The translations under genes were made by a program, and so were the position numbers. Source: Pollutimonas sp036675275 (GTDB lineage Bacteria; Pseudomonadota; Gammaproteobacteria; Burkholderiales; Burkholderiaceae_B). From it: a stretch of 64,000 nucleotides of DNA. The first letter of the stretch is position 1. Each line of letters starts with the position of its first letter. The stretch covers positions 1-64,000 of the forward strand of contig JAKFFG010000031.1 in NCBI GenBank assembly GCA_036675275.1, written 5' to 3'. The notes beneath the pieces were generated by a model that had not been told where the DNA came from, ran no database searches, and saw nothing but the letters and a program-made list of their open reading frames with translations. Positions 54,019-63,590 of this stretch are shown piece by piece.

Positions 54019-55227
54019 TCACTGCACCATACCGAGGATCCATCCGGCCGCCGCACAGGCCAGAACCACCAGCCATGGCGGGAGCTTCCAGTACATCAGT
54101 GCGACGAATGCCATCAATCCAAGACCAAAGTCGCTGGGTTTGTGGATGGCGCTGGTCCATACCGGGTGGTAGAGCGCGCCAAGCAACAAGCCGACCACTG
54201 CCGCGTTGACTCCGGTCAGCGCGGCACGAATGCGAGTGTTGCGGCGCAGTTGTTCCCAGAACGGTAGAACCCCCGTCACCAATAAAAAGGACGGCGCGAA
54301 GATGGCCAACAGGCAGATCATGCCTCCCATCCAGCCGTAGGGCATGCTGTTCATCGACGCGCCGAGAAACGATGCGAAAGTGAACAAGGGTCCTGGCACC
54401 GCCTGGGTAGCGCCATAGCCGGCAAGAAACGTTTCATTGTTGATCCAACCGGGAGCTACGACTTCGGCCTGCAATAGTGGCAATACCACGTGTCCTCCGC
54501 CGAAGACCATAGCTCCGACGCGAAAGAAAGCGTCAACGGCTGCAATGATTTGATTCGACATCGTGTCGGCCAGAACAGGCAGGCCGGCCAATAGCAAAAT
54601 GAACAAGGAAAGGGATATCACGCCGGCGCGCCGGCTGATTGCTATGCCTAGCGGGTCGTGAGCAGAATCTTGTTGCGGCTTGAACAGCATCAGCCCAACC
54701 AACGCTGCGGCGGCCAGCACGCCGACTTGCGCCCATGCGGATGATATGAGCAGGGAAACGCAAGCCACAATGGCCATGATGGTGATACGCGGTACATCCG
54801 GGCACAGGCTGCGCGCCATGCCCCACACTGCTTGCGCCACTACGGCAACGGCGACCACCTTCAGACCATTGAGCGCGCCTCCAGCCAGGCTGTCGCCGTA
54901 TATGGAGATACTCTTGGCGAACAGAATCAAGGCAATGGCTGAAGGCAGCGTGAAGCCCGCCCAAGCCGCGAAGGCTCCGGCGTAACCGGCGCGGGACAGG
55001 CCGATACCGATTCCCACCTGGCTGCTGGCTGGGCCTGGCAGAAACTGGCATAAGGCGACCAAATCGGCATAGTTGCGGTCCGACAGCCAGGCGCGTCGCG
55101 TCACGAATTCATGTCGAAAATAGCCCAGGTGCGCCACAGGACCGCCGAAAGAAGTCAGCCCCAGGCGCAGAAAAATAAGGAATACCGGCCATGGGCCGGC
55201 ACCATTGCCGCTGCTGACGCGTGTCAT
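54019..55227 (-). CDS. chrA: Chromate transporter ChrA
   Basis: 402 residues, about ten to twelve membrane segments in two homologous halves. Typical ChrA motifs: FLRLGLTSFGGPVAHLGYFR, LCQFLPGPASSQVGIGIG, and in the second half FGGGHVVLPLLQAEVV and GATQAVPGPLFTFASFLG. It exports chromate. It lies 9 bp after the DUF1810 gene at the end of a leftward run of four genes and has no chrB regulator nearby. Confidence 0.92.
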   Translation of the reverse strand: MTRVSSGNGAGPWPVFLIFLRLGLTSFGGPVAHLGYFRHEFVTRRAWLSDRNYADLVALCQFLPGPASSQVGIGIGLSRAGYAGAFAAWAGFTLPSAIALILFAKSISIYGDSLAGGALNGLKVVAVAVVAQAVWGMARSLCPDVPRITIMAIVACVSLLISSAWAQVGVLAAAALVGLMLFKPQQDSAHDPLGIAISRRAGVISLSLFILLLAGLPVLADTMSNQIIAAVDAFFRVGAMVFGGGHVVLPLLQAEVVAPGWINNETFLAGYGATQAVPGPLFTFASFLGASMNSMPYGWMGGMICLLAIFAPSFLLVTGVLPFWEQLRRNTRIRAALTGVNAAVVGLLLGALYHPVWTSAIHKPSDFGLGLMAFVALMYWKLPPWLVVLACAAAGWILGMVQ

Positions 55228-55236
55228 GGGTAGTAT

Positions 55237-55680
55237 TCAGCCATGTTCACCGGATTCAAGGAAGGCAAGCGTGGCGGTATCGGGTTGCCCGCCGAAGTAT
55301 TTGGTTAGAGCGTCTTCGAATACTTTCTCCGCAGGAGCGATATACGAGAACAAGGTCATCGATGAACGGAATTTAATGGCATCAGTTTGCCCCAGTATCT
55401 GTTCTATCGTGCTTCCGTTCACTGCATTCACCAGCCCGGTGCATTCGCGCAAGCGGCTGCCCAGCAGTGGGTGGCCAAGATATGCCCTGCCCTCGTCTGC
55501 CGACGCAATGGCGAACTTGCGGGCCATGTCGCTGTGACCCAGGCCCTTGACCTGTGGAAAGACAAACCACATCCAGTGGCTGGTTTTTCGGCCGTTCCGC
55601 AGTTCCAGGTAAACCTGGTCCATGATGTAGTTCTGGGCGTCCAGAAAGCGCTGCAGGTCGTAAGCGTCGTTCATTTTCAT
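55237..55680 (-). CDS. DUF1810 family protein
   Basis: About 147 residues from ATG 55680. Matches DUF1810: YDLQRFLDAQNYIMDQVYLELRNGRKTSHWMWFVFPQ and the later KFRSSMTLFSYIAP block. No function is established. It starts 2 bp after the mtfA stop, so it is translated with it. A start at 55692 would overlap mtfA. Confidence 0.87.
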   Translation of the reverse strand: MKMNDAYDLQRFLDAQNYIMDQVYLELRNGRKTSHWMWFVFPQVKGLGHSDMARKFAIASADEGRAYLGHPLLGSRLRECTGLVNAVNGSTIEQILGQTDAIKFRSSMTLFSYIAPAEKVFEDALTKYFGGQPDTATLAFLESGEHG

Positions 55681-55682
55681 TC

Positions 55683-56495
55683 CTATACCCATGCGCGCGG
55701 ATCGACTCGATAATAATTCTTCAACTCGTCGTACAGCTCGGCATGGTGGATGGCCATTTCGTTGGGCTTTTCAAAAAAGGTCTCTGTGGCGACCGCGAAA
55801 AACTCGGCTGGATCCGTTGCGCCGTATTCGTCGAGCACCGTTACGTCGTCCCGATCTATCATGGCCTGCAGGCTTGCATACTCGTGGGAAAACACAGTAG
55901 CCCAACGCTGGTAGTTGACACGGCTGCCCAACAATGGCGCCCCGTCGGCTCCGCCTGACTCTTCATCAAGCTGGTGCGCAAACTCGTGCAGCACCACATT
56001 ATGGCCATCGGTGGAATCGCGGCTTCCGATCTCCACATGATCCCAGGCAAGCACCACGCGGCCATCTCCCCACGATTCGCCCAGCAGATCATCTTCATGG
56101 TATGAAACAACCCCGCCCTCGTCAATTTCGGTGCGCGGTGCAAGAAAGGCGGACGGATAAACCAGTACCGACGACAACTCGGGATAGACACGCGTTTTTC
56201 GATTCAACAGCAGCAGGCATGCAATGCCGGCTATGGTCACCCGGATTTCATCAGTGATCGTCAAGCCCGCGCAGCCGTGGAAATCCTTGGTATGAAGAAA
56301 ATGTTTGATCAGGCGATGCAGCTGCTGCCGTAAATCTGCGGGCATCTTTCTGTAGATGGGGACATTGCTTTCCAGTATGGCGACATAGTGGGCGGGAAAT
56401 GGAGAACGAATTGCATGGCGCAGCCGCAATTTCGGTATCAGGTCTATCAGCACTATCACGGCAATGACCATGGCCAGAACCAGTAAAGCATCCAT
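55683..56495 (-). CDS. mtfA: MtfA/M90-family zinc peptidase
   Basis: 270 residues. One N-terminal membrane segment (LVLAMVIAVIVLIDLIP), then the M90 domain with the zinc motif VLHEFAHQLDEE near residue 167 and a distal Glu in DPAEFFAVATETFFEKP. E. coli MtfA is a cytosolic peptidase activated on release of Mlc; the membrane segment here is a difference seen in many proteobacterial homologues. Second gene of the run mscS-mtfA-DUF1810-chrA. Confidence 0.9.
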   Translation of the reverse strand: MDALLVLAMVIAVIVLIDLIPKLRLRHAIRSPFPAHYVAILESNVPIYRKMPADLRQQLHRLIKHFLHTKDFHGCAGLTITDEIRVTIAGIACLLLLNRKTRVYPELSSVLVYPSAFLAPRTEIDEGGVVSYHEDDLLGESWGDGRVVLAWDHVEIGSRDSTDGHNVVLHEFAHQLDEESGGADGAPLLGSRVNYQRWATVFSHEYASLQAMIDRDDVTVLDEYGATDPAEFFAVATETFFEKPNEMAIHHAELYDELKNYYRVDPRAWV

Positions 56496-56537
56496 ATTTG
56501 TTAATCCCGCCAGGAAGTCATGAGCGCGATCCGGCGC

Positions 56538-58826
56538 TTATCCGGCATTGACGACCATTGTTTCTTTGGGATTGACAAGCCGGATATCGCGTTCGCGGAA
56601 ACACAAGAGAATACGTCGATTGAACTCCCTCTGCACCGGCCAGCGTCCTTTGTCCAGCGTCCGTATCTGCCCCGCAACAGTAATCATGTTTCCGTCCACC
56701 TGATCCACACCCCAGATATCGAGGTCGGCGAGGATAAGATCCTTGAATTGCGGATCAGCGCGCATATCGGCACCCACGCTCTTGAGGGCGCTGAAGACCT
56801 CTTCCACGTTGGAGTCCGCGGTAACGCTGACCCGTACCGATGCGTTGCCCAGCCCGCGATTGGTATTTGTGACTGTCGAAACGGCGCTGAACGGCACGAC
56901 ATGCAGCGCACCGTCGCCGGCACGCAATCGGACCGTCCTGATAGACAGATATTCGACACTACCCGACAGGCCGGCGACTGTAACCCAGTCGCCCACCTGC
57001 ATCGCATTTTCCATAAGCAGAAAGATGCCCGTAATGAAATCCTGCACGAGCTTTTGGGAACCGAAGCCCAGTGCTACGCCAATAATGCTTGCGCCGGCCA
57101 GCAAGGGCGCTATATTGACGCCCAGTTGGCTGAGCGCCGTCAGCAATACGATCATTGCGATCGCCACAAACAGCGCGGTGCGTATCATTGGCACCAATGT
57201 CCGCAACCGTGCCGCGCGCGCGAAGTCGCCTTCATCGCGCCAGCGGTCGAGGCGGCGGCTGATCGTCGTGTTCAAGCTTTCCCAGGCGATGGCGGCCAGG
57301 GTGCAAGTGATGGCAATAGTGATTGCGGCCGAGGCCAGACGCCGCCCCACTGAGTCTTCTCTGAACCAATTCCAGGCATCGAAACCCCAGACTTGCAGCA
57401 ATACAATACCGGTGACGATAGCAATGATGATGTAAATCGCGCGCTGCACCAGGTTGTGGTACAGATTGCGCGGACGCTCCGCTGTTGCGGTTTGCCCTGG
57501 TGAGTTTTCCTTGTCCCGGGTAAATGCGCGGTCTACCGCACCCAGTATAAAGATCGAAAGCAACCCAGCCGCGACGATAACGACTCCCGACCACGCAAAT
57601 ATATGTATTAGTGTTTCAAATCCGCCGGGAGTCCCCGCGGACCACAAGAGCCATACCGCCACAATGAATACCGTGGCCAGCAAAGGCCAAACATCGGCCA
57701 GAACCCGCCTGATGCCGAACAGTCCCGGGCTGCCGGTCGGCTTGCCCCGGATTGCCGCTGCCGTCGGTTTTCTGCTGCGCCAGACCATGACCAGAAGCAG
57801 TACGTGCACGATCAGGGCGACAAGCTTGGAAATGGCTTGATGAAAATCCCAGCCTGCTCCGAGTTCCAATAGTAAGTTGGCCAGGGCCATTCCGAATACT
57901 GCTATCACGACTACCCATCGAAACCAGCGATACACGAGCGCGGCATTGGCATCGCTCATATGCATCAGGCGCAAGCCTTCGTGCTCCGGCGACACAAACA
58001 GCTTAAGGATTGCAAGTGCTATGCGGGTCGACACATAGGCACCCACAATAATCAGCGTTGCGCCATGCAGCATGGAGCCCTGCTCGCTCAAGACGCTGGC
58101 CAGAACGCTGGCTACCGCCACGAAACCGACTAGCGGCAGCAGGCTCAGCACGCCCTGCCCGAGGGCATATGGTATGCGGCGCAGCAAACTGGAATATCGG
58201 CCGGCCTGCGGCGGATGGCCTTCCGGCGTAGCAGCGACCGTCGTGTCGGGCGAGGGCGACAGAACGGCGCGGGCTCTTTTCAGGGCGCGCATCAAGAGCC
58301 ATTCTGCCAACAATGCGCATGCAAGAATGAGTGCCGCTTTCACCAGGGCCAGGAACAGCGCCTTCTTCTGTTCAGACGACGCCAGCGATGCTTCCCACCA
58401 TTGCCCCAGGTCTTTTATCTGGGCCAGCGACCGGCCGCTGGAACGCGCCCAGTCGCCCACCCCGGCCAGCCTCTGGCTGGTTGTCGCCAGCAATTGGTCC
58501 AGCAAACCGCCCCGGGTCAATGCAACCGCCGCCTCGTCTTCCTGAGCGGGAGCCGCAGGGGCAGCCGCCGGTTCCGTTCCGGCGCTGGCTTGGGCAATGG
58601 CACTCAGCGTCTGTTCCAGCTCGGCGCGTTTGGCATCGTCTTGAAGAATGGACAAAGTGTGCCGAGCCTGGGCGGGCGTCACCGCCGACTGGGTGGCAGG
58701 CGGATTAGAAGGTTCGGCGGCATGAGCTGCGCCCGCTACGGCAAGGCTCATCAGCAAAAACATCAAGGCGATTGTGAGCGTTCGCTTCCATCCTGGAAAA
58801 GACATAGGCAAAGATCTGGGTGTCAT
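56538..58826 (-). CDS. MscS-family mechanosensitive channel (YbiO-like)
   Basis: About 762 residues. Signal peptide (ending GAAHAAEP), periplasmic Ala/Glu-rich segment, about eight to ten membrane segments, and a C-terminal MscS domain with pore helix GVNIAPLLAGASIIGVALGF and the beta domain QKLVQDFITGIF, MENAMQVGDWVTVAGLSGSVEYLSIRT. Length and pore region match E. coli YbiO. ATG 58826 or 58805 both give a signal peptide; neither has a strong ribosome site. First gene of the leftward run; 42 bp to mtfA. Confidence 0.9.
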   Translation of the reverse strand: MTPRSLPMSFPGWKRTLTIALMFLLMSLAVAGAAHAAEPSNPPATQSAVTPAQARHTLSILQDDAKRAELEQTLSAIAQASAGTEPAAAPAAPAQEDEAAVALTRGGLLDQLLATTSQRLAGVGDWARSSGRSLAQIKDLGQWWEASLASSEQKKALFLALVKAALILACALLAEWLLMRALKRARAVLSPSPDTTVAATPEGHPPQAGRYSSLLRRIPYALGQGVLSLLPLVGFVAVASVLASVLSEQGSMLHGATLIIVGAYVSTRIALAILKLFVSPEHEGLRLMHMSDANAALVYRWFRWVVVIAVFGMALANLLLELGAGWDFHQAISKLVALIVHVLLLVMVWRSRKPTAAAIRGKPTGSPGLFGIRRVLADVWPLLATVFIVAVWLLWSAGTPGGFETLIHIFAWSGVVIVAAGLLSIFILGAVDRAFTRDKENSPGQTATAERPRNLYHNLVQRAIYIIIAIVTGIVLLQVWGFDAWNWFREDSVGRRLASAAITIAITCTLAAIAWESLNTTISRRLDRWRDEGDFARAARLRTLVPMIRTALFVAIAMIVLLTALSQLGVNIAPLLAGASIIGVALGFGSQKLVQDFITGIFLLMENAMQVGDWVTVAGLSGSVEYLSIRTVRLRAGDGALHVVPFSAVSTVTNTNRGLGNASVRVSVTADSNVEEVFSALKSVGADMRADPQFKDLILADLDIWGVDQVDGNMITVAGQIRTLDKGRWPVQREFNRRILLCFRERDIRLVNPKETMVVNAG

Positions 58827-58980
58827 GAGGCTACGGTAGTCTGGTGGGTGGCTGATTGATGGGCAACTAACGTGCCCATGTCGTGGAACGCCGTTTGCTG
58901 ATGTTACGTCGTGCTTGCGCGGAGCGCCGATGTAGGAGCATAGTGCAGAAAGCCCAATTTCACTTGTGAAGGAGAATAAT

Positions 58981-59139
58981 ATGTCAGTCGGAACAATATT
59001 ATTGATCATCCTTATCCTGATACTGATTGGGGTGCTTCCCAGCTGGCCTCATAGCCGTGGTTGGGGATACGCTCCCACAGGAGGAATAGGCTTGCTGCTC
59101 ATTATTCTCCTGGTCCTGCTCGCGCTGGGCTACGTATGA
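58981..59139 (+). CDS. DUF3309 micro-protein
   Basis: 52 residues. The family pattern is clear: GTILLIILILILIGVLP, then SWPHSRGWGYAPTGG and a second membrane segment IGLLLIILLVLLALGYV. Two-helix inner-membrane proteins of this family are widespread in proteobacteria and without known function. GAAGGAG lies 8 nt upstream of ATG. Too short for many gene finders. Divergent from the mscS gene; followed by the aldo/keto reductase 19 bp on. Confidence 0.88.
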   Translation: MSVGTILLIILILILIGVLPSWPHSRGWGYAPTGGIGLLLIILLVLLALGYV

Positions 59140-59158
59140 ACAGTATAAGCAAACCACG

Positions 59159-60115
59159 ATGTCCCGCCTTGCGCGCACCTCTTTGCCCGAAAGATACCTG
59201 ACCCGTGCGCAGTTCCTGCGCTTGTGCGCTGCGGTTTCGATGACTTCCCTGCTTCCCGGGCTGGCTTGCGCGGGGGCCCGGAAGACGGCAGCCATCAGCT
59301 CCCGCCCTATTCCATCAACCGGCGAATTGCTGCCCGTCGTCGGTTGTGGAACATACCGGGGATTCGACCACGCACCGGGCAGCAAGGAGTATGCAAGGCT
59401 AGCGGATATCGTCAAGTCGCTGCTTGATTCAGGTGGCAGCGTTCTGGACAGTGCCGCCATCTATGGCCGCTCCGAACAAAGCCTGGGCGAGATTTTATCC
59501 GCGGACGGACTGCGGGATCGCGTTTTTCTTGCCGGAAAGGTCTGGTCCACAGGACGCGAAGAAGGCATTGCGCAAATGGAAGAATCGATGCGCGACATGC
59601 GCACCGATCGACTTGATCTCATGCAAGTGCACAACCTGGTGGACTGGCGGGTGCAACTGGCAACGCTGCGGCGCTGGAAGATGGAAGGACGCTTCCGATA
59701 TATTGGCATCACGCACTACCTGAGCTCCGCACACGAGGCGGTAGAGGCCGTGCTTCGTTCAGAGCCGGTAGACTTCCTGCAGATCAATTATTCAATGGAC
59801 GAGAACAATGCGGCTCAGCGGCTTTTCCCCCTATGTGCTGAACGAGGAATTGCTGTATTGATCAACCGGCCGTTTGGCGGCGGCGGTTTAATGCGCCAGT
59901 TGCGCGGGAAGCCATTGCCTGGCTGGGCTGGCGAAATCAAGTGCAGCAGTTGGGCGCAGATCCTGTTGAAATTTGTCCTGAGCCAATCGGCTGTCACATG
60001 TGTGATCCCCGGTACGGGCAATCCCGCACACATGCAGGATAATGTTCGAGCCGGATTTGAGCCATTTCCAGAGCCGGCGTTCTGGACATCGAAGCAGTTG
60101 CCATTAACCGGCTGA
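59159..60115 (+). CDS. Exported aldo/keto reductase
   Basis: 318 residues. N-terminal hydrophobic segment (FLRLCAAVSMTSLLPGLACAG) suggests export; then a TIM-barrel with catalytic Tyr in SAAIYGRSEQSLGE, Lys in LAGKVW and His in LMQVHN, plus the late NADPH-binding block CVIPGTGNPAHM. This matches the periplasmic-type YbbO/YajO-like AKRs that occur as single genes. Whether a Tat motif exists is unclear, because no twin arginine precedes the hydrophobic segment. Confidence 0.85.
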   Translation: MSRLARTSLPERYLTRAQFLRLCAAVSMTSLLPGLACAGARKTAAISSRPIPSTGELLPVVGCGTYRGFDHAPGSKEYARLADIVKSLLDSGGSVLDSAAIYGRSEQSLGEILSADGLRDRVFLAGKVWSTGREEGIAQMEESMRDMRTDRLDLMQVHNLVDWRVQLATLRRWKMEGRFRYIGITHYLSSAHEAVEAVLRSEPVDFLQINYSMDENNAAQRLFPLCAERGIAVLINRPFGGGGLMRQLRGKPLPGWAGEIKCSSWAQILLKFVLSQSAVTCVIPGTGNPAHMQDNVRAGFEPFPEPAFWTSKQLPLTG

Positions 60116-60127
60116 ACTGGCCGGCAC

Positions 60128-61048
60128 TTATCCCAGCGCGGTATCCAGCACCATCATCAATACGAAGCCAAGGATAAGGCCGACCGTGGCAGCGGATTCA
60201 TGTCCCTGCCGGTGAGATTCGGGGATGATTTCATGACTGATGACAAAAAGCATGGCGCCGGCGGCTGCGGCCAGTCCCCAAGGAAGAAGAACCGCCGAAA
60301 TGCCAATAATGGCTACGCCAAGCACCGCGGCCAGCGGCTCCACCAGTCCGGACAGCACCGCCACCCCTGCTGAAAGCCCCCTGCTGTATCCGACTCCCCT
60401 TAGCGCCAGTGCGACCACCATGCCCTCGGGCACGTCCTGGATTGCAATCCCCATGGCCAAGGCCTGCGCGGCCAGCGTGTTTGGACCGGTGAATCCGACC
60501 CCTATGGCCAGCCCCTCAGGCAGATTGTGCAGCGAAATGGCCAGCACGAACAACCAGACACGTTTGAGCTTGCGGGCATGGACTCCTTCGAGGCCTTTGA
60601 CGAAATGTTCATGAGGCATCACGCGGTCGATCAGCAGCAGACCCAGGGCGCCGATCAACAGGCCGCCTGCCACTATGCCGCTTCCACCCCAAGGCCCCAG
60701 CCCTTGCGATTCGGCAGCGGCCAACGCCGGAATGATCAATGAGAAAGAGCAGGCGGCCAGCATGACGCCCGCACCGAAACCCAGCATGCTGTCGTGGCTG
60801 CGCTGCGAAAAATTCAGGGAGAAAAGTATGGGCAAGGTGCCGAGCGCCGTCGCCAGTGCCGCCATGGATCCGCCCCATAACGCCCCGGACATCTTCCGAT
60901 CGGGATCGATAAGCGACGTATAGAGCGCTACGCACAACAGAATCGTCGCAATCGCCAGAATGGACAACACAAGCCAATAACGTAGCTTGGATATTTGTTT
61001 ACCGCTAGGCCGATTCGTTGCGGTAACGTCTGATACCAATTCTTCCAT
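60128..61048 (-). CDS. ZIP-family divalent metal transporter
   Basis: 306 residues, eight membrane segments. Metal-binding motifs in helices 4 and 5: SLHNLPEGLAIG and AIQDVPEGMVVAL. A His-containing loop (MPHEHFVKGLEGVHA) precedes them. ZIP proteins move Zn(II), Fe(II) or Ni(II) into the cytoplasm; helices match the ZupT/GufA type. ATG 61048 follows CGGGAG; the open frame extends 35 codons upstream without similarity. Convergent with the AKR gene. Confidence 0.9.
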   Translation of the reverse strand: MEELVSDVTATNRPSGKQISKLRYWLVLSILAIATILLCVALYTSLIDPDRKMSGALWGGSMAALATALGTLPILFSLNFSQRSHDSMLGFGAGVMLAACSFSLIIPALAAAESQGLGPWGGSGIVAGGLLIGALGLLLIDRVMPHEHFVKGLEGVHARKLKRVWLFVLAISLHNLPEGLAIGVGFTGPNTLAAQALAMGIAIQDVPEGMVVALALRGVGYSRGLSAGVAVLSGLVEPLAAVLGVAIIGISAVLLPWGLAAAAGAMLFVISHEIIPESHRQGHESAATVGLILGFVLMMVLDTALG

Positions 61049-61258
61049 ACGACTCCCGGAGTAGCGCAAACAATTGACGAAGGCTGAATCTTCGCCGGCC
61101 CTGGCGTTCCTCATTATAGATAAACCCACCAGTGCAGCGTGGTTATCAAGCAAATGGCATACCTATATGAGCGGGATCGCTAGTTGCTGGCTCCAAGTAG
61201 TCCATCCGCCCCGCTGGCTCGAACACGTGGGCGCTTAATCCCGGCAAGGAGAATTGAA

Positions 61259-62278
61259 TTGAAAACAACGCTGAAACCCTTGAAACAGCAGGTTATTGTC
61301 ATCACCGGCGCCAGCAGCGGCATCGGCCTGGCAACGGCGCGAGAGGCAGCGCGGCGCGGCGCCCGGCTGGTGCTGGCGTGTCGTAACAAGCCTGCGCTGG
61401 ATCGACTGGTCGAAGAACTCAAGGCCCAGGGTGCCGATGCCATAAGCATCAAGGCGGACGTCGGCATTCAAGAAGACCACCGGAAAATCCTGGATGCCGC
61501 CATAACCTCCTTCGGAGGGATCGAAACATGGGTGAACAACGCCGGTGTATCTATCTTTGGCAAGCTGGAAGACGTCGCCATCGAAGATCAGCGTCAATTG
61601 TTCGAGACGAATTTCTGGGGCGTGGTTTATGGTTCGCTGACGGCGCTTGGTCATCTCCGCCAGACAGGCGGCGCATTGATCAATGTCGGCAGCGAAGTTT
61701 CCGACCGTGCCGTGCCGCTGCAAGGCGCATACTCCGCTTCCAAGCATGCGGTAAAGGGTTTCACGGATGCACTGCGCATGGAGCTTGAGGCCGATGGCGC
61801 GCCCGTCTCGGTCACATTGATCAAACCCGCATCGATCGATACCGGTTTCGTGGATCATGCGAAGAACTACCTGGACGTCGAGCCGCAACTTCCGGCACCG
61901 GTCTACGATGCCAAAGTGGTGGCCGAAGCCATTCTCTACGCGGCTGAACACCCCATGCGCGACGTGTTTGTCGGCAGTGCCTCCAAAGCCATTTCGGCAT
62001 TTGGCCAGCGGATGCCTTCTTTTGCCGACAAGCTGCTGGGGCGTTCAATGATCCGTGCTCAACGCAGCAATCAACCGGCGCGGCCGCGCCATGACGCGCT
62101 ATGGGATGCCGGTGACGATATGGAACAGGAAGGCCACCACACCGATAGGTATGTGCGGGGGTTCAGCGTCTATACCGACGTGAATACGCGCTGGCGCACT
62201 TTGACCCTGGCAAGTGCCGGCCTGGCCATCGCCTACGGCGTACTGCGCCTGGCGACCCGGCCTGGACGTGGCAACTGA
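61259..62278 (+). CDS. Short-chain dehydrogenase/reductase
   Basis: About 339 residues with a TTG start behind AAGGAG. Cofactor motif VITGASSGIGLA, NNAG motif WVNNAGVSIF, catalytic YSASKHAVKG. The C-terminal 70 residues with a Gly/Arg-rich end and a hydrophobic segment (LTLASAGLAIAYGVLRL) are an addition to the normal 250-residue SDR fold and may anchor the protein to membranes. Substrate unknown. The next gene, egtB, starts 20 nt after its stop. Confidence 0.88.
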   Translation: MKTTLKPLKQQVIVITGASSGIGLATAREAARRGARLVLACRNKPALDRLVEELKAQGADAISIKADVGIQEDHRKILDAAITSFGGIETWVNNAGVSIFGKLEDVAIEDQRQLFETNFWGVVYGSLTALGHLRQTGGALINVGSEVSDRAVPLQGAYSASKHAVKGFTDALRMELEADGAPVSVTLIKPASIDTGFVDHAKNYLDVEPQLPAPVYDAKVVAEAILYAAEHPMRDVFVGSASKAISAFGQRMPSFADKLLGRSMIRAQRSNQPARPRHDALWDAGDDMEQEGHHTDRYVRGFSVYTDVNTRWRTLTLASAGLAIAYGVLRLATRPGRGN

Positions 62279-62297
62279 TCCGCGGCTCGATGTGCCC

Positions 62298-63590
62298 ATG
62301 ACTGAAATCACATTCCCGTCCGGCGAGCCGTCCGCCGAGTCGTCTGCCGCGACCTTGCCGCGTACCTTCCTGTTGCGGCAATACATGCGAATTCGCGGCT
62401 ACAGCCTGGAACTCGCCGCAACATTGTCGGCTGAAGATCAGTGCGTTCAATCCATGCCGGATGCCAGCCCCACCAAATGGCATCTGGCACATACCACCTG
62501 GTTCTTTGAAACGATGTTGCTGCGGCCTTTTGTGCCGCACTACCAGGTTTTCAATGAACGGTATCACTACCTCTTCAACTCGTACTATGAAAGCCTGGGG
62601 TCCCGGCAGCCCAGGCCGCAGCGCGGGCTATTGACGCGGCCTTCGGTGGATGAAGTGCTGGATTATCGGCGGTATGTGGACAATGCCATGCAGCAGCTGA
62701 TCGAGCACGAGGACGCGTCCGCCCGGCAGGAGATCAGGCCTTTGCTGCTTCTGGGCTTGAACCATGAACAGCAGCACCAGGAGCTCCTGCTCACCGACAT
62801 TCTTCACTTGCTCTCATGCAATCCGCTATTGCCAGCCTATCGTGCCGGCAATGACAAGGATTCACTCTCCCCCGCATCGATGACCACAGCGCGCGAACTG
62901 ACATGGTTGGCGCAGCCGGGAGGAAGCGTGGGTATCGGTTGCGCTGCCTCCGGCGGCGATGAGGATTTCGCTTTCGACAACGAAACCCCGATGCACAATG
63001 TCCTGTTGTCTCCCTACCGTCTGGCCGATCGTCTTGTGACTTGCGGCGAATACGCGGAATTCATCTTTGACGGAGGTTACCGGCAGGCGGGCTTGTGGTT
63101 GTCGGATGGATGGGCGGCCGTCCAGTCGCAGGGCTGGTCGGCACCGGCATACTGGATTGCCGCCGACGAAGGGGGCGCGGAAACCGGAGGCTGGCAGGTA
63201 TTCGGTCTGGATGGTGTACGTCCGCTGGATCCTTCGGCGCCGGTGACGAATATCAGTTTTTATGAAGCGGCGGCCTACGCGGAATGGGCACAGGCCCGTC
63301 TACCAAATGAATTCGAATGGGAAGCGGCTGCGCGCGATCCGCGGATGGCGCAAGTAACAGGACATGCCTGGCAGTGGACGAGGTCTTCCTACGACCCCTA
63401 CCCAGGCTTTCGAGCCGCGCCTGGCGCCGTGGGCGAATACAACGGGAAATTCATGGTTGGCCAGCTGGTGCTGCGCGGCAGCAGTTTTGCCACCCCTCCC
63501 GGACATACAAGAGTGACCTATCGCAATTTCTTTCCGCCAAATGCGCGCTGGCAATTCTCAGGGCTGCGATTGGCAAGGGACAATATATGA
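62298..63590 (+). CDS. egtB: Ergothioneine biosynthesis protein EgtB
   Basis: 430 residues. N-terminal DinB-like domain with metal ligands in WHLAHTTWFFE and LNHEQQHQELLLTDI, followed by a formylglycine-generating-enzyme-like domain ending VLRGSSFATPPGHTRVTYRNFFPP. EgtB is an iron enzyme that joins hercynine with cysteine or gamma-glutamylcysteine as sulfoxide. ATG 62298 is used; the open frame starts 28 codons earlier. Its stop overlaps the start of egtD (ATGA). Confidence 0.92.
   Translation: MTEITFPSGEPSAESSAATLPRTFLLRQYMRIRGYSLELAATLSAEDQCVQSMPDASPTKWHLAHTTWFFETMLLRPFVPHYQVFNERYHYLFNSYYESLGSRQPRPQRGLLTRPSVDEVLDYRRYVDNAMQQLIEHEDASARQEIRPLLLLGLNHEQQHQELLLTDILHLLSCNPLLPAYRAGNDKDSLSPASMTTARELTWLAQPGGSVGIGCAASGGDEDFAFDNETPMHNVLLSPYRLADRLVTCGEYAEFIFDGGYRQAGLWLSDGWAAVQSQGWSAPAYWIAADEGGAETGGWQVFGLDGVRPLDPSAPVTNISFYEAAAYAEWAQARLPNEFEWEAAARDPRMAQVTGHAWQWTRSSYDPYPGFRAAPGAVGEYNGKFMVGQLVLRGSSFATPPGHTRVTYRNFFPPNARWQFSGLRLARDNI

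Noticed and set aside
56520..57353. 277-codon open frame opposite mscS
   Set aside because: Antisense to the conserved MscS pore domain; no recognisable features.
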